Notes: generated by a model not told the origin, from the sequence alone. A stretch of 64,000 nt of DNA from Rhyacophila brunnea (GCA_022495005.1 JAGYXB010000557.1:930001-994000), one strand, 5' to 3'; positions 11,400-23,722 are shown, counted from the stretch's first letter. Numbers and translations: made by a program.

Positions 11400-12804
11400 T
11401 ACCTACCGCATTATAAATGTATTACATAACTACGTCATTAATCAATATAAAATACAATATACGAGGGTATAATACTAATTATTCCACACAATTTAATACG
11501 ACATTATTAATGTATACTAGATGGGTAAACTTACATTGTTAATGTTGCAATTTCTTTAAGAATATTATTGACGTTTGCATTATCTGTGAGAATCTAAAGC
11601 TAATTTGAGAGTATTTTTATACGGTTATGATATATAATAAAATATCTAAGTAACAAAAGCAAAACACTGGAGAAAGCGTAAGGCCGTATCCCCGTTGTAT
11701 GTCTAAATTCACTTCACCGTCATTAAGCTTTCATACGTCTCGGAGGAGGCACAGGAAATAATAAAAAGCCTTATCTTACGATATTATTCAAGTCGCTTAT
11801 TAAAAAGAAAGGGCGTGAAAGCATCGTCATCAGCTTTCTATCTCACTTTTCAGTCGTTTGAAAATCACTCTACGTTTCGGATGTTCGATTTGGGCGCCAA
11901 TTTTTACGATACGCAAAACAAAACAATACGAAAGCTTTTTTCATCCTTGCAGTCTCGATACACACCAAAGCACTCTCTTGGGACGTATCAAAACAAAACG
12001 ACTTTACCGCTAAATATCTTTTATGCAACATTTTCCCCGTCCTCGTATTTTCTCCAATAAGTGAGAACATCCCTTATATCGTCACAATAGTAAGTACCAA
12101 TAAAATTGAACATAGGATGATATGAGAAGGCTCGCGGCTGTGGGAGGAAAACGGGGGAGAACGAGAATAATATTGTAAATAAACTTATCCGAGGGTGATA
12201 AATTTCATTTGAACAATTTGCTGCGATTCTAACGAAACTTGCTATAAAATTGTGGAAGCCTTTAATAAATAATAAACTGAAACTTTTTGTAAAATCGCGC
12301 TATTTCAAAAAGTGGTTAAAACTATTCTAAAACTTCCAGTATTTCAGTAAAGTTAGACATAGTATCGTGGACCTATCTTATAAAACTTACCAATTTTACG
12401 ATTTACAATATTAATTGTACATAATAATATCCAATACCTGTCTAACTTTGTATGTGTATAAGATACTTACACCCACATGTGGAATATTTTTTTTAAATCT
12501 CGCAATTCGTGCCCACACAACGGAAACAATGCAAACTTTGGGTTTGTTTTACATTTTCATTTCTGAAATTTCGGAAATTCATTTAAAACGTAAATTATTT
12601 GATTTTTATTGCCTCGCCTCATAAAGAAGAGTTGTTTTAGATTTATGAGATTTACAAGACTGGCCGACAATATACCTACATAATATTATTTAATTTTCAT
12701 GTGAAATTATTCCATTGTAAAGAATCCTTTTTCCAAATTATAATTTGATTCCTATAAGGTTATAGGAAACTCCCCTGCCGTACCGTGGAACAGAGATTCG
12801 CACG
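11400..12804. other. Intronic stretch; overlapping ORFs not supported
   Basis: The frames at 11815-12060 (+) and 11870-12070 (-) lie opposite each other and have no recognisable product. No inverted termini or RNA gene was seen. Confidence 0.35.
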
Positions 12805-13188
12805 TTAAGGTGACGCATCAGTGAAACGCCAAATAATTGTCAACTGTACGCGCGACGAAATTTTGGACTCGCTGCCATTCAGTGAGAGAATGTTGACCAA
12901 AGAACAAGTCACTTTGCTGCGTGATGGCGACGGGTCAATTAATTCTAAAATCGTGTAAAGATGACTAAAAACGTTACCCATTTACTTTAAAAAGAAAACA
13001 TGTCAATGAATATATTATTATTGTTACTAATAGAACAATAAACAGAACATAAAATGGACGTATGTTGGATTTATATGAAAAATAATATTTCGTTTGACAG
13101 GCGTCATTTTCACCCGCCACCCGCGATCCGCGCATCGCCTAGCAACGATCTTTTTAGATCGTGCCTCAACTAATGCATGGCCTTAAGC
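12805..13188 (+). repeat. ~385-bp dispersed repeat, copy 1
   Basis: This aligns, in the same orientation, with 62477-62862. Both contain ATCAGTGAAACG, AATTTTGGACTCGCT, a long near-identical AT-rich core (ATCGTGTAAAGATGACTAAA to ATAGAACAATAAACAGAA), and a GC-rich end block with ATCCGCGCATCGCCTAGC. No TIRs, coding frame or poly(A) tail was found, so its class is unknown. Confidence 0.8.
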
Positions 13189-13364
13189 TTATGTTCGATT
13201 GGTCACTACACCCTGATGCCTTTGTCAGGCTAAAACTCTGGCGTTGATTTTTTTTAAATCAAAATGATTGACATAGATATGTAAAATACGAAATAATCAC
13301 AGAATGTCCGAGTTCCCCGGAAATAATACTATTAACCATAGCATTCATTACGATCGAGTAAAAC

Positions 13365-14517
13365 TAGGGATTCCAATCCCGGGATCCTATTTTCGATACA
13401 TATAATCCCGGGATTGGTAAACATAATCCCGAAACTTTCGGGAGTGATTTGTTTTTTATCAATTTTTATGGAAAATAAAAACGAAAATATAACAAAAAAA
13501 CATACTTTTATTAAAATATATATTTAACTTCATTAGAAATAAATTGACTTTGAATGAAGTTTGATTTACCCATGTGTTGCCAATTCATTTTATTTTTTTC
13601 ACATAAATTAATAAAAATGAGAGAGATTGGAGAAAACAATGCTTCGCACTTTTAACAAAGTGTTTCCACCAATCATCTCATACGTTTTACGACAGTTTTA
13701 CTAATTTGATTAGACTAATTAGATTTATGAAGCGAAGGGGCCAGAAACCATGATTTAATTTACTATTTTTAATCTCGCTAACCCATTAATTAAGGCTTTA
13801 CTATCAGAAACAGCAATCTCATATAATAAATGTAAACACTAAACACATTATTGATGCTACAAAATTTCATAAATGAAAATTGTTTAGATTGTAAATAGTT
13901 TAACATAAATTAAAAAATCCACATAATATGTACGATTCTGGTAACATCCGTGATATGAATTTGAGAAATAGAATAAATAAATCAAGAAACATTTAGTTAC
14001 ACGTTTCTACCAGAAAATGCTATTCTTGAGACCCACTTGGTCACAGGGGGAATCACCGGATAATAAATAACCATTTTTTTTGCTGCCTTACGCAATCGTA
14101 ACAACATCAGAAAAAAAAATTTAAAAACTAACACTGCATGCTTTGGAATGTTTATTTTTTGTGTATTGTATTTATTATCAACACAGTATGTTATTTTTTA
14201 CTTTAATTGAGCTTGTATTTGTTATCTTTACATAAATAAATAAAGCTGTTTTACTCTCACAGTATTATTTATATTAAAATATTATTTACTCCATTAAACC
14301 TATGTATTTCCAAGATTGAACGTCACAATATCAACAATAAATATCTTAAATAGTATAAATTTAACTATAATAGATTTACTTTAGACCGATGTTATCAATG
14401 TGTTTTGTATATATAAAAATTTTATATTAACCATCAAAAAAAATGTCATCCCGGGATCGTCACATTGTAATCCCGAAATCCCGGGATCAAAAATTTGGCT
14501 CGGGATTGGATTCCTTA
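13365..14517. mobile_element. hAT element of the TAGGGAWTCCAATCCCG family, copy 1
   Basis: The left terminus TAGGGATTCCAATCCCGGG and right terminus CTCGGGATTGGATTCCTTA are inverted copies. The flanks AGTAAAAC (13357-13364) and AGTTAAAC (14518-14525) form a 7-of-8 duplication, as expected of hAT. Both ends carry several ATCCCGGGAT palindromes in subterminal position. The 1153-bp interior is noncoding. A 733-bp relative is at 33433-34165. Confidence 0.87.
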
Positions 14518-14525
14518 AGTTAAAC

Positions 14526-15309
14526 CGTATTCATAAGCGTTGAAGTTGTTACTTGTAACAAAACTATTCAATGTTTAATGCATTTTAACACAAAAATAAT
14601 GGAAAGTGGTTTGCCTTCTGAGTGAGGCTGAAACAGGGTTTGATTCTCGAGTGTGGAGAAATACGGAATAACCTTTGTTAAATATTCATTTCTCTTTCTA
14701 AAATGTTCTGCCCAATATCATGGACATATTACTAAACTAAACTAAAGAGAACTATTCGCCACAATTCGTCACATTATCTGGAATAGGCCGTCAACAGTAC
14801 ATAATTCTCTTTGAGACTTGCTCGTCCAACTACGATAATATATAAGCGAATTGCGAGCAGGATATGAATTCATAAACTAATATATTGACGGGTAAATATT
14901 CCATAAATTCCAGTGTACAATTAAATAGTGCAAATATTACACGATCAAATAATTAATTACTTACTACAAATTCTGCAATAAAAGGTTAATAGTTTGAAAC
15001 TAACAACAGTTCTGAAAACTGTGTAGGCGGAAATTTCAGGAGATAAGTAAATTATTTTCCTCAGTAGCTATTAACAATAATGAAAATCACGTAATAACCT
15101 AAGTACTAGGCATAAAGGTCACAAAGTTCCATAGTAGCTGACTTAGCAGGTCTGGCTGATGTACTAATTAAGTTCTATCAGGCGTACAAATTAACGTGGG
15201 TAAATAAATATAATTACTTTATATAGTACTTTCATAATTATACAAGATTATCAGCATTTAAGTTAAAGTGTATTATTTATCATGATATTACGTAGGTACC
15301 TATCATTAG
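14526..15309. other. Intronic stretch with one SINE-like word
   Basis: At 14628-14680 GCTGAAACAGGGTTTGATTCTCGAGTGTGGAGAAATACGG resembles 62350-62394 (GTACGATTCTCGGGTGTGGAGAAATATGG). The shared GATTCTCG core is B-box-like, so both may be tRNA-derived remnants. Otherwise nothing was recognised. Confidence 0.35.
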
Positions 15310-15480
15310 TAGGGTTGCCAAACATGTTTGAGATAATTCCGGGACTTGTGGCCCGACACGAAAAACGAACTAGGTATATTACCTTTTCTCAATATTCTCA
15401 GGATTTTTTTCAATAAAAAAAATTAAGTGTATAAAAAAATCATTTTACATCATGTATAACAGTGGTGACGAACCTATGGC
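15310..15480 (+). mobile_element. Two hAT-like left termini without partners
   Basis: TAGGGTTGCCAAACATG starts at 15310 and CAGTGGTGACGAACC at 15460. Both have the form of hAT terminal repeats, but I found no matching right end or repeated 8-bp flank, so these are probably truncated insertions. Confidence 0.4.
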
Positions 15481-15833
15481 ACGCGTTTGAAGAGAAAAAA
15501 ATACCTATAATAATAATAAAAATGACAGATCGCATTGTATAAAAAATAGCAGGCAAATACTCTTCAAGAATAAGTATTACGTTCCGTGTAAATATATAAG
15601 TGCATAAGTTTGTTCTTAGGCTTTATGCGTCATATATAATATTATCGCACTAAGCTCATCAGGCGGCGGGGGATGCCGTACCGCGGACCTATGATTTTGA
15701 TAGATTTACAATGCTTGAGACCATTGTAGCGAGAGAATGGTTAATCTGATTGGTGCAATTCTGGTGTCAATTTGTGCGTAAAGAACCAAACTAATTAATA
15801 AGTACATTAACAACAATTTCATTTCGCCGAGGA

Positions 15834-15960
15834 AAGGAGCAAGAACACACGCTGAGAACACAAAAATCTAATACGACATAGTAACAAACAACCGCGAAAG
15901 TCTCAAACAACGAATTTGACTTGCTTACGAGTTACGATTAGTGATTAATTTGTAATTTAT
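15834..15960. repeat. Decayed repeat shared with 30140-30270
   Basis: An AAGAACACACGC block followed by TAGTAACAAACAACCGCGAAAG and TCTCAAACAACG parallels AAGAACACGCGG, GATAACAAACAAACGTGAAAG and CCTCAAACATAACG at 30160-30230. The copies are diverged and noncoding. Confidence 0.4.
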
Positions 15961-16740
15961 TATGTAGGTATGTTACACTTACCAATCAGCAATGGACCAT
16001 TTATAAAATTATATAAGTATATATATTATTATTATACACGTTAACAAAAAAAAATATAGGAGCAACTATCCTGTACATACCACCCTACATGTTACGAAAA
16101 GTAACAGCAAATTTTCAAAAATTAATATTGTTCGATTTCTTATATTAAACTTAGCTTTTGAACTATCGATTCCCTCCCCAACAGGTACAATATGTACCCT
16201 ACCTACTATTTAGGCCTATAATCATTTTGCACTCGATCATACATATCGATTGTTAATAAAAGGGTGATTTATAATGATGCATATAATATTTTTTTCAAAC
16301 AAAGCATCTATTACACATATCGCTCATGAGAAAACAATACCTCGTATGCCACATGACACTATTTGTTCATAGGATGAAAAAATCAATATTATTTTCATGA
16401 TTCCATTAAATTTATCACGTATTTTTCGTATTCTACTGTTAATCTTAATAGGGAAATACAAAAAATGAAGAATTTTTATGCCTTGATAATGACTAGAGAG
16501 AGTTTTCTTTGTCTCGTGTTTTGTGGCATACGAGGTTTTGTTTTCTCGTGAGCGATATATTATTATCTCGCAGTGATTTTTATACTGATTTATCTGGTTG
16601 GTCGAAAAAGGGTACGTATTCAAGAGGCCGCATCACAGTTCATCGTTAGCATTGAGATCAGATTCATGTCCAAATAAAATGCTTACAAATAAATACACAT
16701 TAAAAACCACTGAAATACATAATATGAAAGTAAGAAAAAT

Positions 16741-17239
16741 AATTACAAGATAAAAAGAACTTTTTATATACCACGTTTTTAAATTTTCTGTTGAATCATA
16801 TAAACTTGACAATTCAATGTATTAATAATTAGGACAAATAAGGCAATTGTCAACAAATCATTTTTTTGCTATTTTGCAACAAACAAATATAGAATACTGA
16901 AATTTCAGTTTTATTTCCAGAGTAACGCACGTATATGATAATAATTTAGTTGCTAGGACCACCCCCTTAGCAACCAATAATAGTGGATTGGATTGCGGAT
17001 TTCTTCCGAAATAACTTTCCATACAAAACAGAATTAACTGAAAATGAATTCAATTCTACTTAATGATGGCTAAATGTATTAAAAGAATGCATTGGATTGG
17101 CGTCGTGTTCTGATATATTCTAAAAGTTTCAAATGTTTAGTTAGTCGGGAAGTTAGTTAAAAATCGATTGCAAGATTTGTACTGGATAAACAACCACCGG
17201 ACAAACTAGAAAACGAGCTAAGAAAAACGTCGTAAAAAA
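16741..17239 (+). repeat. ~490-bp interspersed repeat, copy 1 of 4
   Basis: Starts AATTACAAGATAAAAAGAAC and ends near AAAAACGTCGTAAAA. Internal landmarks shared with copies at 22922, 56906 and 59125 are TAACGCACGTATAT, AATTTAGTTGCTAGGACC, CATACAAAACAGAATTAACTG and CGTGTTCTGATATATTC. All four copies lie in the same orientation. TTACAA near the start and TTGTAA near the end of other copies may be very short inverted termini. There is no coding frame. Confidence 0.85.
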
Positions 17240-18018
17240 TAGGTAGGTAGGTACATAAGTAAATTACCAATTCAATCATTTCCTATATTATGTTTATATA
17301 AAATGTTGAATGTTTAAAAGCAGGTTAGCACTCCAGTAGGTGCTCGTATCAAGTCCTACCTACCTGGTAATAATAGCAGTGCTATTATCAGGTATTTGAT
17401 ATCAATCCATGTCGAATTACTGTTCTTATTGAATCTAATAAAATTAGAATATTATTCCACGAACAAAGAGTATTTATTTGCCGCTGGTATATAACTATAA
17501 ATAAATGATAAAAGCTGAAATGATTAAGCAATCCTCCACCTCCATGATGCTTGTTTTTTCTCATTTTTTATTGAGAAATAAAATTTAATCATTATTTTCA
17601 AGATACTTGAAGACTTTATAGTTAGTACGTTAGTAGCTTCCGATTGCGTGTGGCAAAATTCTGGAACGTGTGAGAAGCAATCTATGCAGTGTGAGTGAAT
17701 ACTGAAGAGATAGCTTTTTTCAAAAATATGATGGCGGAACCTAAATTTTCCGCACATGATGGTTACTAGATGTTACCACAAATAGCCACCATACTTAGGC
17801 ACTGACGATACTACACATCCACAATTCAAACCTTTTAGGAATGTCGCATTCATGTTGAATAGCCGGTCACGCACATATGAATTAGCCTAGCGATAGTGAC
17901 AATAATTGCAACCTCTCGAAACGCCAAACAAAAATGGCATCAGACGCCGAAGCAGCGATTATTATGTATTAAGCGAAGAAATCTTCTGAAGTGGTCTCCC
18001 CTTATATAATCATAATTC
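17240..18018. other. Intronic stretch with a small hairpin
   Basis: TAATAATAGCA and TGCTATTATCAGG near 17366-17393 form a compact stem-loop. The 77-codon minus-strand frame at 17524-17757 has no recognisable product. Confidence 0.35.
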
Positions 18019-18281
18019 GCACTGTGAGTGTAAAACCAAGGCATCTGCAATTTTTTCAAATTCGAGATTAAATGCAAAAGAACTGCAAAAGTCGTGAACT
18101 TGATAATGTAAAAGTGAAGTAACTGAAAGAACTTGCAATATAATGTAGATATAAACCAAATATTATGTTTTTTTTTAGAAACTCTATTTGTCCTAACAAA
18201 ACGAAGACTTCAAACCCTAATATATCCTAAATATGTCTTTTGCAGATGCCTTGTTTTTACACTCACGTGACTCACGGTGCG
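18019..18281. mobile_element. MITE-like element with ~27-bp inverted termini
   Basis: GTGAGTGTAAAACCAAGG with CATCTGCAA (from about 18024) is repeated inverted as TTGCAGATGCCTTG with TTTTTACACTCAC (18240-18267). Outside these arms CGCACT and GTGCG extend the symmetry. I could not define a target duplication, so the superfamily is open; the CACTGTG-like start would suit several DNA transposon groups. Confidence 0.6.
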
Positions 18282-19097
18282 ATATATGCACGTATACTTA
18301 TAATTCAATCTTTTGGACAAAGTAAATATTAGTGAGCTCGTCTGTCATTGACTGTGTAGGAGATACGGCAACCGATGATATTTGAATTAAAATGGCTGAC
18401 TTGTAGCGGTTTGCGCAAGCGTAACTGCAACACTGACGGCGAGCGACCTAGCGACACCAACTGTTTTTTTCAAACAACACGTTTCATTCCAGCAGTGTGC
18501 GAAGGTCCATAAGATAACGTGTGTTTTGTGAATAACGATTACGCCAAATCGACGTATTCGACATGTTGCAGACGAGACGAGTTTAGATGTGCGAGCCGGC
18601 TAAGTTTAACCGTAGAGCAATTATCTATATAAAAGAGAATGTAAGTCATAGTAATGTATTTTGTTTCAAGTCCCGATCGATCAGGTTATGTGGATCGTTT
18701 CTTATCGCGTGTCGAGAGCTTTTTGTGGGAGTTTTCTTTGGGAAATAATCTATCTTTTGTTAAAAGGTAACATTAAAGGATTTTGTACTCTACATAAATA
18801 AGTTGGTAATAAATTTAATAACGCCTTGTAGTATTATCTGCTCATCGGACTAAGCCATAAACCACCTGAGATCATATGGGTTCGTAAGCTCGTCATTATG
18901 GATCGATGTCTATAGAATATTGACGTTCCCTGTGGAATATGTATATACTGTGTAGTAGATACTAGCTGGTATTAGCGAATAATTTACTTACCGGTAAATA
19001 CCTACATATGTACATATATTAATTTGTATATACTATAATCGATTATAAGAAGATAATATGGACGTCCATAGAATGGAGGTGTTGAATTAACAGATTT
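18282..19097. other. Intronic stretch with a CpG-richer patch
   Basis: Positions 18400-18620 have more CpG than the surroundings (for example ACGGCGAGCGACCTAGCG and GTGCGAGCCGGC), followed by ATATAAAAGAGAATGTAAGTC. This could be an unannotated promoter or noncoding exon with a GTAAGT donor, but nothing proves it. Confidence 0.25.
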
Positions 19098-19215
19098 TTG
19101 TTTTTACGAGAAATGGATATTAGTCACTTGATCGACTTATTAGGTACATACTTTAGGTCCAAGGTTAGGTGAATGCTAGGCGACTAGGACGTCTAGCGGT
19201 AGAATACGAAGCTTG
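19098..19215. repeat. Fragment of the SINE family at 3655-3824
   Basis: TTTTTACGAGAAATGGATATTAG and the CTTATTAGGTACA block match the SINE body at 3663-3712. The tRNA-like head is absent or unrecognisable. Confidence 0.5.
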
Positions 19216-20002
19216 CAATGTAATACGATTTATTGATAAAAGTATCTTAATTATATTCTTTTATGTTTTTTTAATACTCATTTAGTCGTTATCGAAAAGA
19301 TTTTCAAATAATTCTTATTTTTAATATACCTGCCTATTTTAGGTTTGATTTAAAACATCGTTTTTTTTTCTAAACAAAAATATAATATTAACCTAACGTC
19401 AACTTGTTTTATTTTATTTAAATAGAATTTAATTTCGGTATGTATGGTCGCAATATTATTGTATAACGATGTAAAGAAAGAGAATTTGAAGTTGGCACCT
19501 GTATATTGTATAAACAGTTTGTAACAATGTTCGTTGTATATAATTATTATGTATACCATACCATGTGAATGTGCATAGTGCATGCAGTGTCAGAAGCGAA
19601 ATCCGGGTCGCTTAAACCGTTAAAATGCAATACTTATTAGACAACTTGAATCAATGGTAATCTACTTTCAAATTCCATCAAGTACCCTTGGATGATGGTA
19701 TTAATTGATTGGTATGGTTTTTAGTGACGCTCATCTGCATCTGATCCTTTAAAGAGACGCGGCTCTCCCAAATAAAAATACCGTATGTATTAAAAAGTGC
19801 AGTTGCAAATCATTTGAATTAAAATTTGAACTATTTACTATGTTGTATATATACACGGAACATTGAATCATACATAATATACCTACTCGTGGGTATATGT
19901 ACCTATATGGTCATACATTCAGCAATCACGTTTTGCATATCCTGAATATTGTACCTGTAGGCATAGAGATTAGTTTAGCTCAAATATATTTTTAATATTA
20001 AT

Positions 20003-20085
20003 TCTATCGACCGAAGGTACTTATATAATTTGAATTTAAATTCTTATGGATTTAAGTTTTGTACTATTCCATTTGTAATATAATA
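20003..20085. repeat. Partial copy of the 7250-7455 foldback repeat
   Basis: CTATCGACCGAAGGTAC, TTTGAATTTAAATTC and GATTTAAGTTTTGTACTATT occur in the same order as in the related copies. The right arm of the hairpin is missing. Confidence 0.5.
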
Positions 20086-20781
20086 TATCTATTTCGAGGA
20101 GTAAGGAGTGGAGAGGTAGGTTTGGTTGACTCCAAGAATAAGAAGGCTTAGTTGCGCGATTACAAAATTATACCCCATTTATTAATCCCCAATAATAAAT
20201 AATATTTACAGACAGTGTTTAAAGTAGAATTCAATGATGTTATTTCTAGGAAGTTACTATACCGATCGGACAGGGTAAAGCGGTTACCCGTTGGTCGTGG
20301 TTACGTTGATTGACTGTGAGTGCTGAGTGATAAGTGATAAAGTAGGTAAAATTACCTCCTTTATATATTGATCGAAAGCAATGGCATGTATAGAGCGACA
20401 CTGTTGTCAGCAAATTTTTTTTGTCGCCCGGAACCAACTTGTCAGAGGTCGGAGTCTAAACAGCCTCTTCATATTGCTTCCGAAAGAATTTGTTGACGAG
20501 GTCACATTTGATTTGTTCAATTGTCTCAAAAATACATTGTAATAGGAAGTCGCGAATTAAGCAATTTGATAAAAATGTGAAGGCTTGCGTCTAGTAGCAG
20601 AGGTCACTTTGTCTGGATGGTGACTAAGGTGACTTGTGGCGTATGTGTTAAAATATGGTTTGATGAATGATATAGTTATTGACTATGTAGGTATTACTTA
20701 AATAAATTAGGCATGTTTGAGATTCACGATGGGCAGCCACATATCCAATATAATATATTATACATAGATGGCCGTTCTATG
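20086..20781. other. Intronic stretch without recognised features
   Basis: The 63-codon minus-strand frame at 20246-20437 has no recognised product. No inverted termini seen. Confidence 0.35.
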
Positions 20782-20789
20782 CACTAGGC

Positions 20790-21477
20790 CAGGGGTCGGC
20801 AAACTCTTGGACCAAAAGTGCCAAATATGAGTATCACAATGGTTAAAAAAAAATTCGAGAGCCATACATGTATTTTTACAAATATATTTTATTGAAGTGA
20901 ATTTTATTGTTTATTTATTAAGCGAAGACGATTTTGCGAATAAAACTAACGCAAATATAAGTTTTTTATTGTTGAAATTATAAATATAATTATTACAGAA
21001 AATGAGTTACATATAATTTTCACGCAGTCCTTGAAACCAATGTGAACAAATGACCTTCCTTGCATTTCTTTAGGAAGATTTCTTTGGGGGAATATGAGTT
21101 TGGAAAGCTATACCATGTATTAAAAATCGTAGCATCTAACTTATTACTTATTTAGATCTTTTAGAGCGCTCCGCTGTATTGTGAAATTAAATTGCATTTT
21201 TCTCTTTCAAAATCCTCTATTTTGGTAGCAAGACCTACAAGTTTGGAGCTCCATAACTCTGCTTGTCAAATCCACCAAAAAAAATGTATTTCTAAAGTGC
21301 TGATGTCAATATGAAATGGAGAAAAATTAAAGTTGTCGACTTTTGGAATGGGCGGATTTAAAACAACAACAATCATACTTTTTTTGTAAAGTTGGGAATT
21401 GGGAATTTGGCAAAGAGCCGCACGCGAGCACCCAAAGAGCCGCATGCGGCTCGTGAGCCATGGTTTGCCGACCCCTG
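20790..21477. mobile_element. Non-autonomous hAT, CAGGGGTCGGCAAAC family
   Basis: CAGGGGTCGGCAAAC at 20790 and its exact inverted copy GTTTGCCGACCCCTG ending at 21477 are flanked by the perfect 8-bp duplication CACTAGGC (20782-20789 and 21478-21485). Near the right end is the palindromic GAGCCGCATGCGGCTC typical of this kind of arthropod hAT. I see no transposase remnant in the 688 bp. Confidence 0.93.
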
Positions 21478-21780
21478 CACTAGGCTAATGTAGTTAATAA
21501 AATATGGTAACGAAATAACCCGGATTTTATTTATGGTAAACAAATAAACTTTTTAACTTAATTTATGTATTTATATAATCAATAAGAAAGCTATATTTAT
21601 AAATCTTGTAAATTATTACAATAATAGTCGTGAATTGCAATTAAGGTATATGGTTAAAGCATGCAATAATAACGATGCATCTACGTGTTTATGTGTATAG
21701 TTCTTAATAGTATCTTAAAATATTACGAAATTAAATATTGTGGAGATAACTGCATTTTCAAAAATTCCATATTAATATAT

Positions 21781-22037
21781 AACATACATAATTCTGAAAA
21801 CACTCATGAGAAAATATTGCCAATAGAAAAAATCTTTTTTCGAAAAAAAGTAAGACATCCAGCTGGAATCGAACCAGCGTCTCTTGTGTTTCGCGCTCTT
21901 TGCATGCACAGGTCACAAAACTCGGCGCGAAACCCAAGAGACGCTGGTTCGATTCCAGCCGGGTGTCTTTTTCGAAAAAAGATTTTTTCTATCGGCTATA
22001 TTTTCTCATGAATGTTTTCAGAATTATGTATGTTCAA
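21781..22037. repeat. Palindromic tRNA-like foldback (SINE pair)
   Basis: Two arms of about 105-117 bp (21781-21897 and 21932-22037) are inverted copies around a ~34-bp centre. Each arm carries a tRNA T-arm with B box (GCTGGTTCGATTCCAGC on the plus strand of the right arm), then GGGTGTC and a TTTTTCGAAAAAAG tract. The SINE tail continues to 22098 (TCTTGTGAATTATTCG, then AATAAA). The arrangement is two 3' tRNA halves facing each other, not a functional tRNA. The 108-codon frame across it is an artefact. Confidence 0.75.
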
Positions 22038-22311
22038 TAATTAGAATGGTATATTCTTAAATCTTGTGAATTATTCGTTGAATAAAGAAATAGTTAAATT
22101 AATATTATGTTTATAAGGTGCTTCAAATACTATCAAGCTTTAATAACAAAATCCAGGTATATTTGTAAATTTTGTATGTTGTTCATTGAATATAAGAACA
22201 ATCTAATTTAAACTTATTAGCATATTTTTCAGATAAGTATGTAAAAAGTAAAATTTTAAGATAACTTGATAATAATTACCAAAGAAGTTTGTCAATATTA
22301 ACGCAATATAA

Positions 22312-22370
22312 GGTCCGAAATCCGAAACCCTAGGGATGCAGGTTCGAGTCCTGCCCAACTGGGTACAAAT
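22312..22370 (+). repeat. tRNA-like remnant
   Basis: GATGCAGGTTCGAGTCCTGC is a perfect T-stem/B-box hairpin followed by CCAACTGGGTAC. No matching D-arm or acceptor 5' strand is seen, so it is probably a SINE head or degraded tRNA-derived sequence. Confidence 0.45.
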
Positions 22371-22823
22371 ATTTATTTTGTATTTCGTAGGTACCTAAGT
22401 ATTTTAAATTCTGATTTTTCTATCAATTTATAGTGCCAATAGTAGAATCGGGTTCCTTATCAATATGTTTCAAAGTTATTTTTTCTAATTGGTAACTCGC
22501 TGAGGTGTTTTAAATAATATTATGTTCAAACAAAATATTATCATTTAATATTTAATCTCTGCCACTGCACAATAAACATCAACATAAATGCGTTCTTCGA
22601 AAATTTGACACGATTTTATGGTAATTTAACACAGACATTATTTATGGCCTTTGACTTAAAAACAGATCACTGCACAAAAATTTGTCAACTGTATAATTAT
22701 TGATTTTTATTACATCCTTTCAAATACAGGTTGCGTATGTTTACACTTTCTCAGAATGAATATTTAATTTACTTGTTGATTTCAAGTGCGACCGAGCGAA
22801 TAAAAATAATGCCATGGTGTAAT

Positions 22824-22849
22824 AATAATAATAATAATAATAATAATAT
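22824..22849. repeat. (AAT)n microsatellite
   Basis: About eight consecutive AAT units. Confidence 0.9.
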
Positions 22850-22921
22850 GTTTGTTGGGTAACAATAATGTTCAATACAACCTAATTACTATTCAATATT
22901 TTTTTTGTAGTTATATTATAT

Positions 22922-23414
22922 AATTACAAGATAAAAATAACTAGTTATATACAACGTTTTTAAATTTTCTGTTGAATTATTGAGCTCAATATGCTCAAAC
23001 TTGTACTTGATATGAAGTAAATAAACACACAAACAAACAAATAGAATACTGAAATGTCATTTTGACATTTCATTTTGATTTCCATAGTAACGCACGTATA
23101 TATTAATAATTTAGTTGCTACGACCACCCTCTTAGCAACCAATAGTAGACTTTTTCTTTTTACGGATTTTCCCGAAACGATTTTTCATACAAAACAGAAT
23201 TAACTGAAAATGAAATCAATTCTACTTAAAGATGGCTGGATTCAATTCTACTTAAAGATGGGAAAATGCATTGGGATCGTGTTCTGATATATTCTAAAAG
23301 TTTCAAATGTCTAGCTAGTCGGGAAATTAGTTAAAAATCGATTGCAAGATTTGTACCGGATAAACAACCACCGGACAAATAAGAATACGACCTAATAAAA
23401 ACGTTGTAAAATAG
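22922..23414 (+). repeat. ~490-bp interspersed repeat, copy 2 of 4
   Basis: Same start (AATTACAAGATAAAAATAAC) and end (AAAAACGTTGTAAAATA) as the other copies. It contains TGTCATTTTGACATTTCA, a short palindrome, and a local duplication of TTCAATTCTACTTAAAGATGG (about 23214-23260). The minus-strand 60-codon frame inside it is not a gene; a similar chance frame exists in copy 3. Confidence 0.85.
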
Positions 23415-23497
23415 GGGATACAAATACGACAATGCAATTTTAAGTTTTATAATTACGAAAAATAGATCAACGCCAATATTATTATAACATTTCTGTC

Positions 23498-23722
23498 AGT
23501 GGGTCTATTCTATATTTATCGACCGCTAAAGTGATAGATATTATCAAACTTAGGGTTGGTTTGTATCTGCTGTTAAAATATAGCACTTATTGCAACAATA
23601 AAAATCAACTTATTATAATTGTTACAATAAGTGCTAATACTTAGATACAAACTTACCCTAAGTTTGATTCTATTTACCATTTTATCACTTTAGCGGTCGA
23701 TAAGTATAGAATAGATCCACAG
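23498..23722. mobile_element. Near-palindromic foldback element
   Basis: The left arm (TCTATTCTATATTTATCGACC with GCTAAAGTGATA, then AAACTTAGGGTTGG and TTGTATC) is repeated inverted on the right (GATACAAACTTACCCTAAGTTTG, then TATCACTTTAGCGGTCGATAA). The arms cover nearly the whole 225 bp, leaving a small centre of TTATTGCAACAATAA-type sequence. Termini are CAGTGGGTC and, inverted, CTGTGGATC. No target duplication was identified. Confidence 0.75.

Noticed and set aside
21685..22011. 108-codon ORF spanning the tRNA-like palindrome
   Set aside because: The frame is produced by the inverted SINE arms and has no protein-like content.
22824..22849. CRISPR-like or array structure
   Set aside because: It is a simple AAT microsatellite; no spacer-repeat arrays occur in the window.
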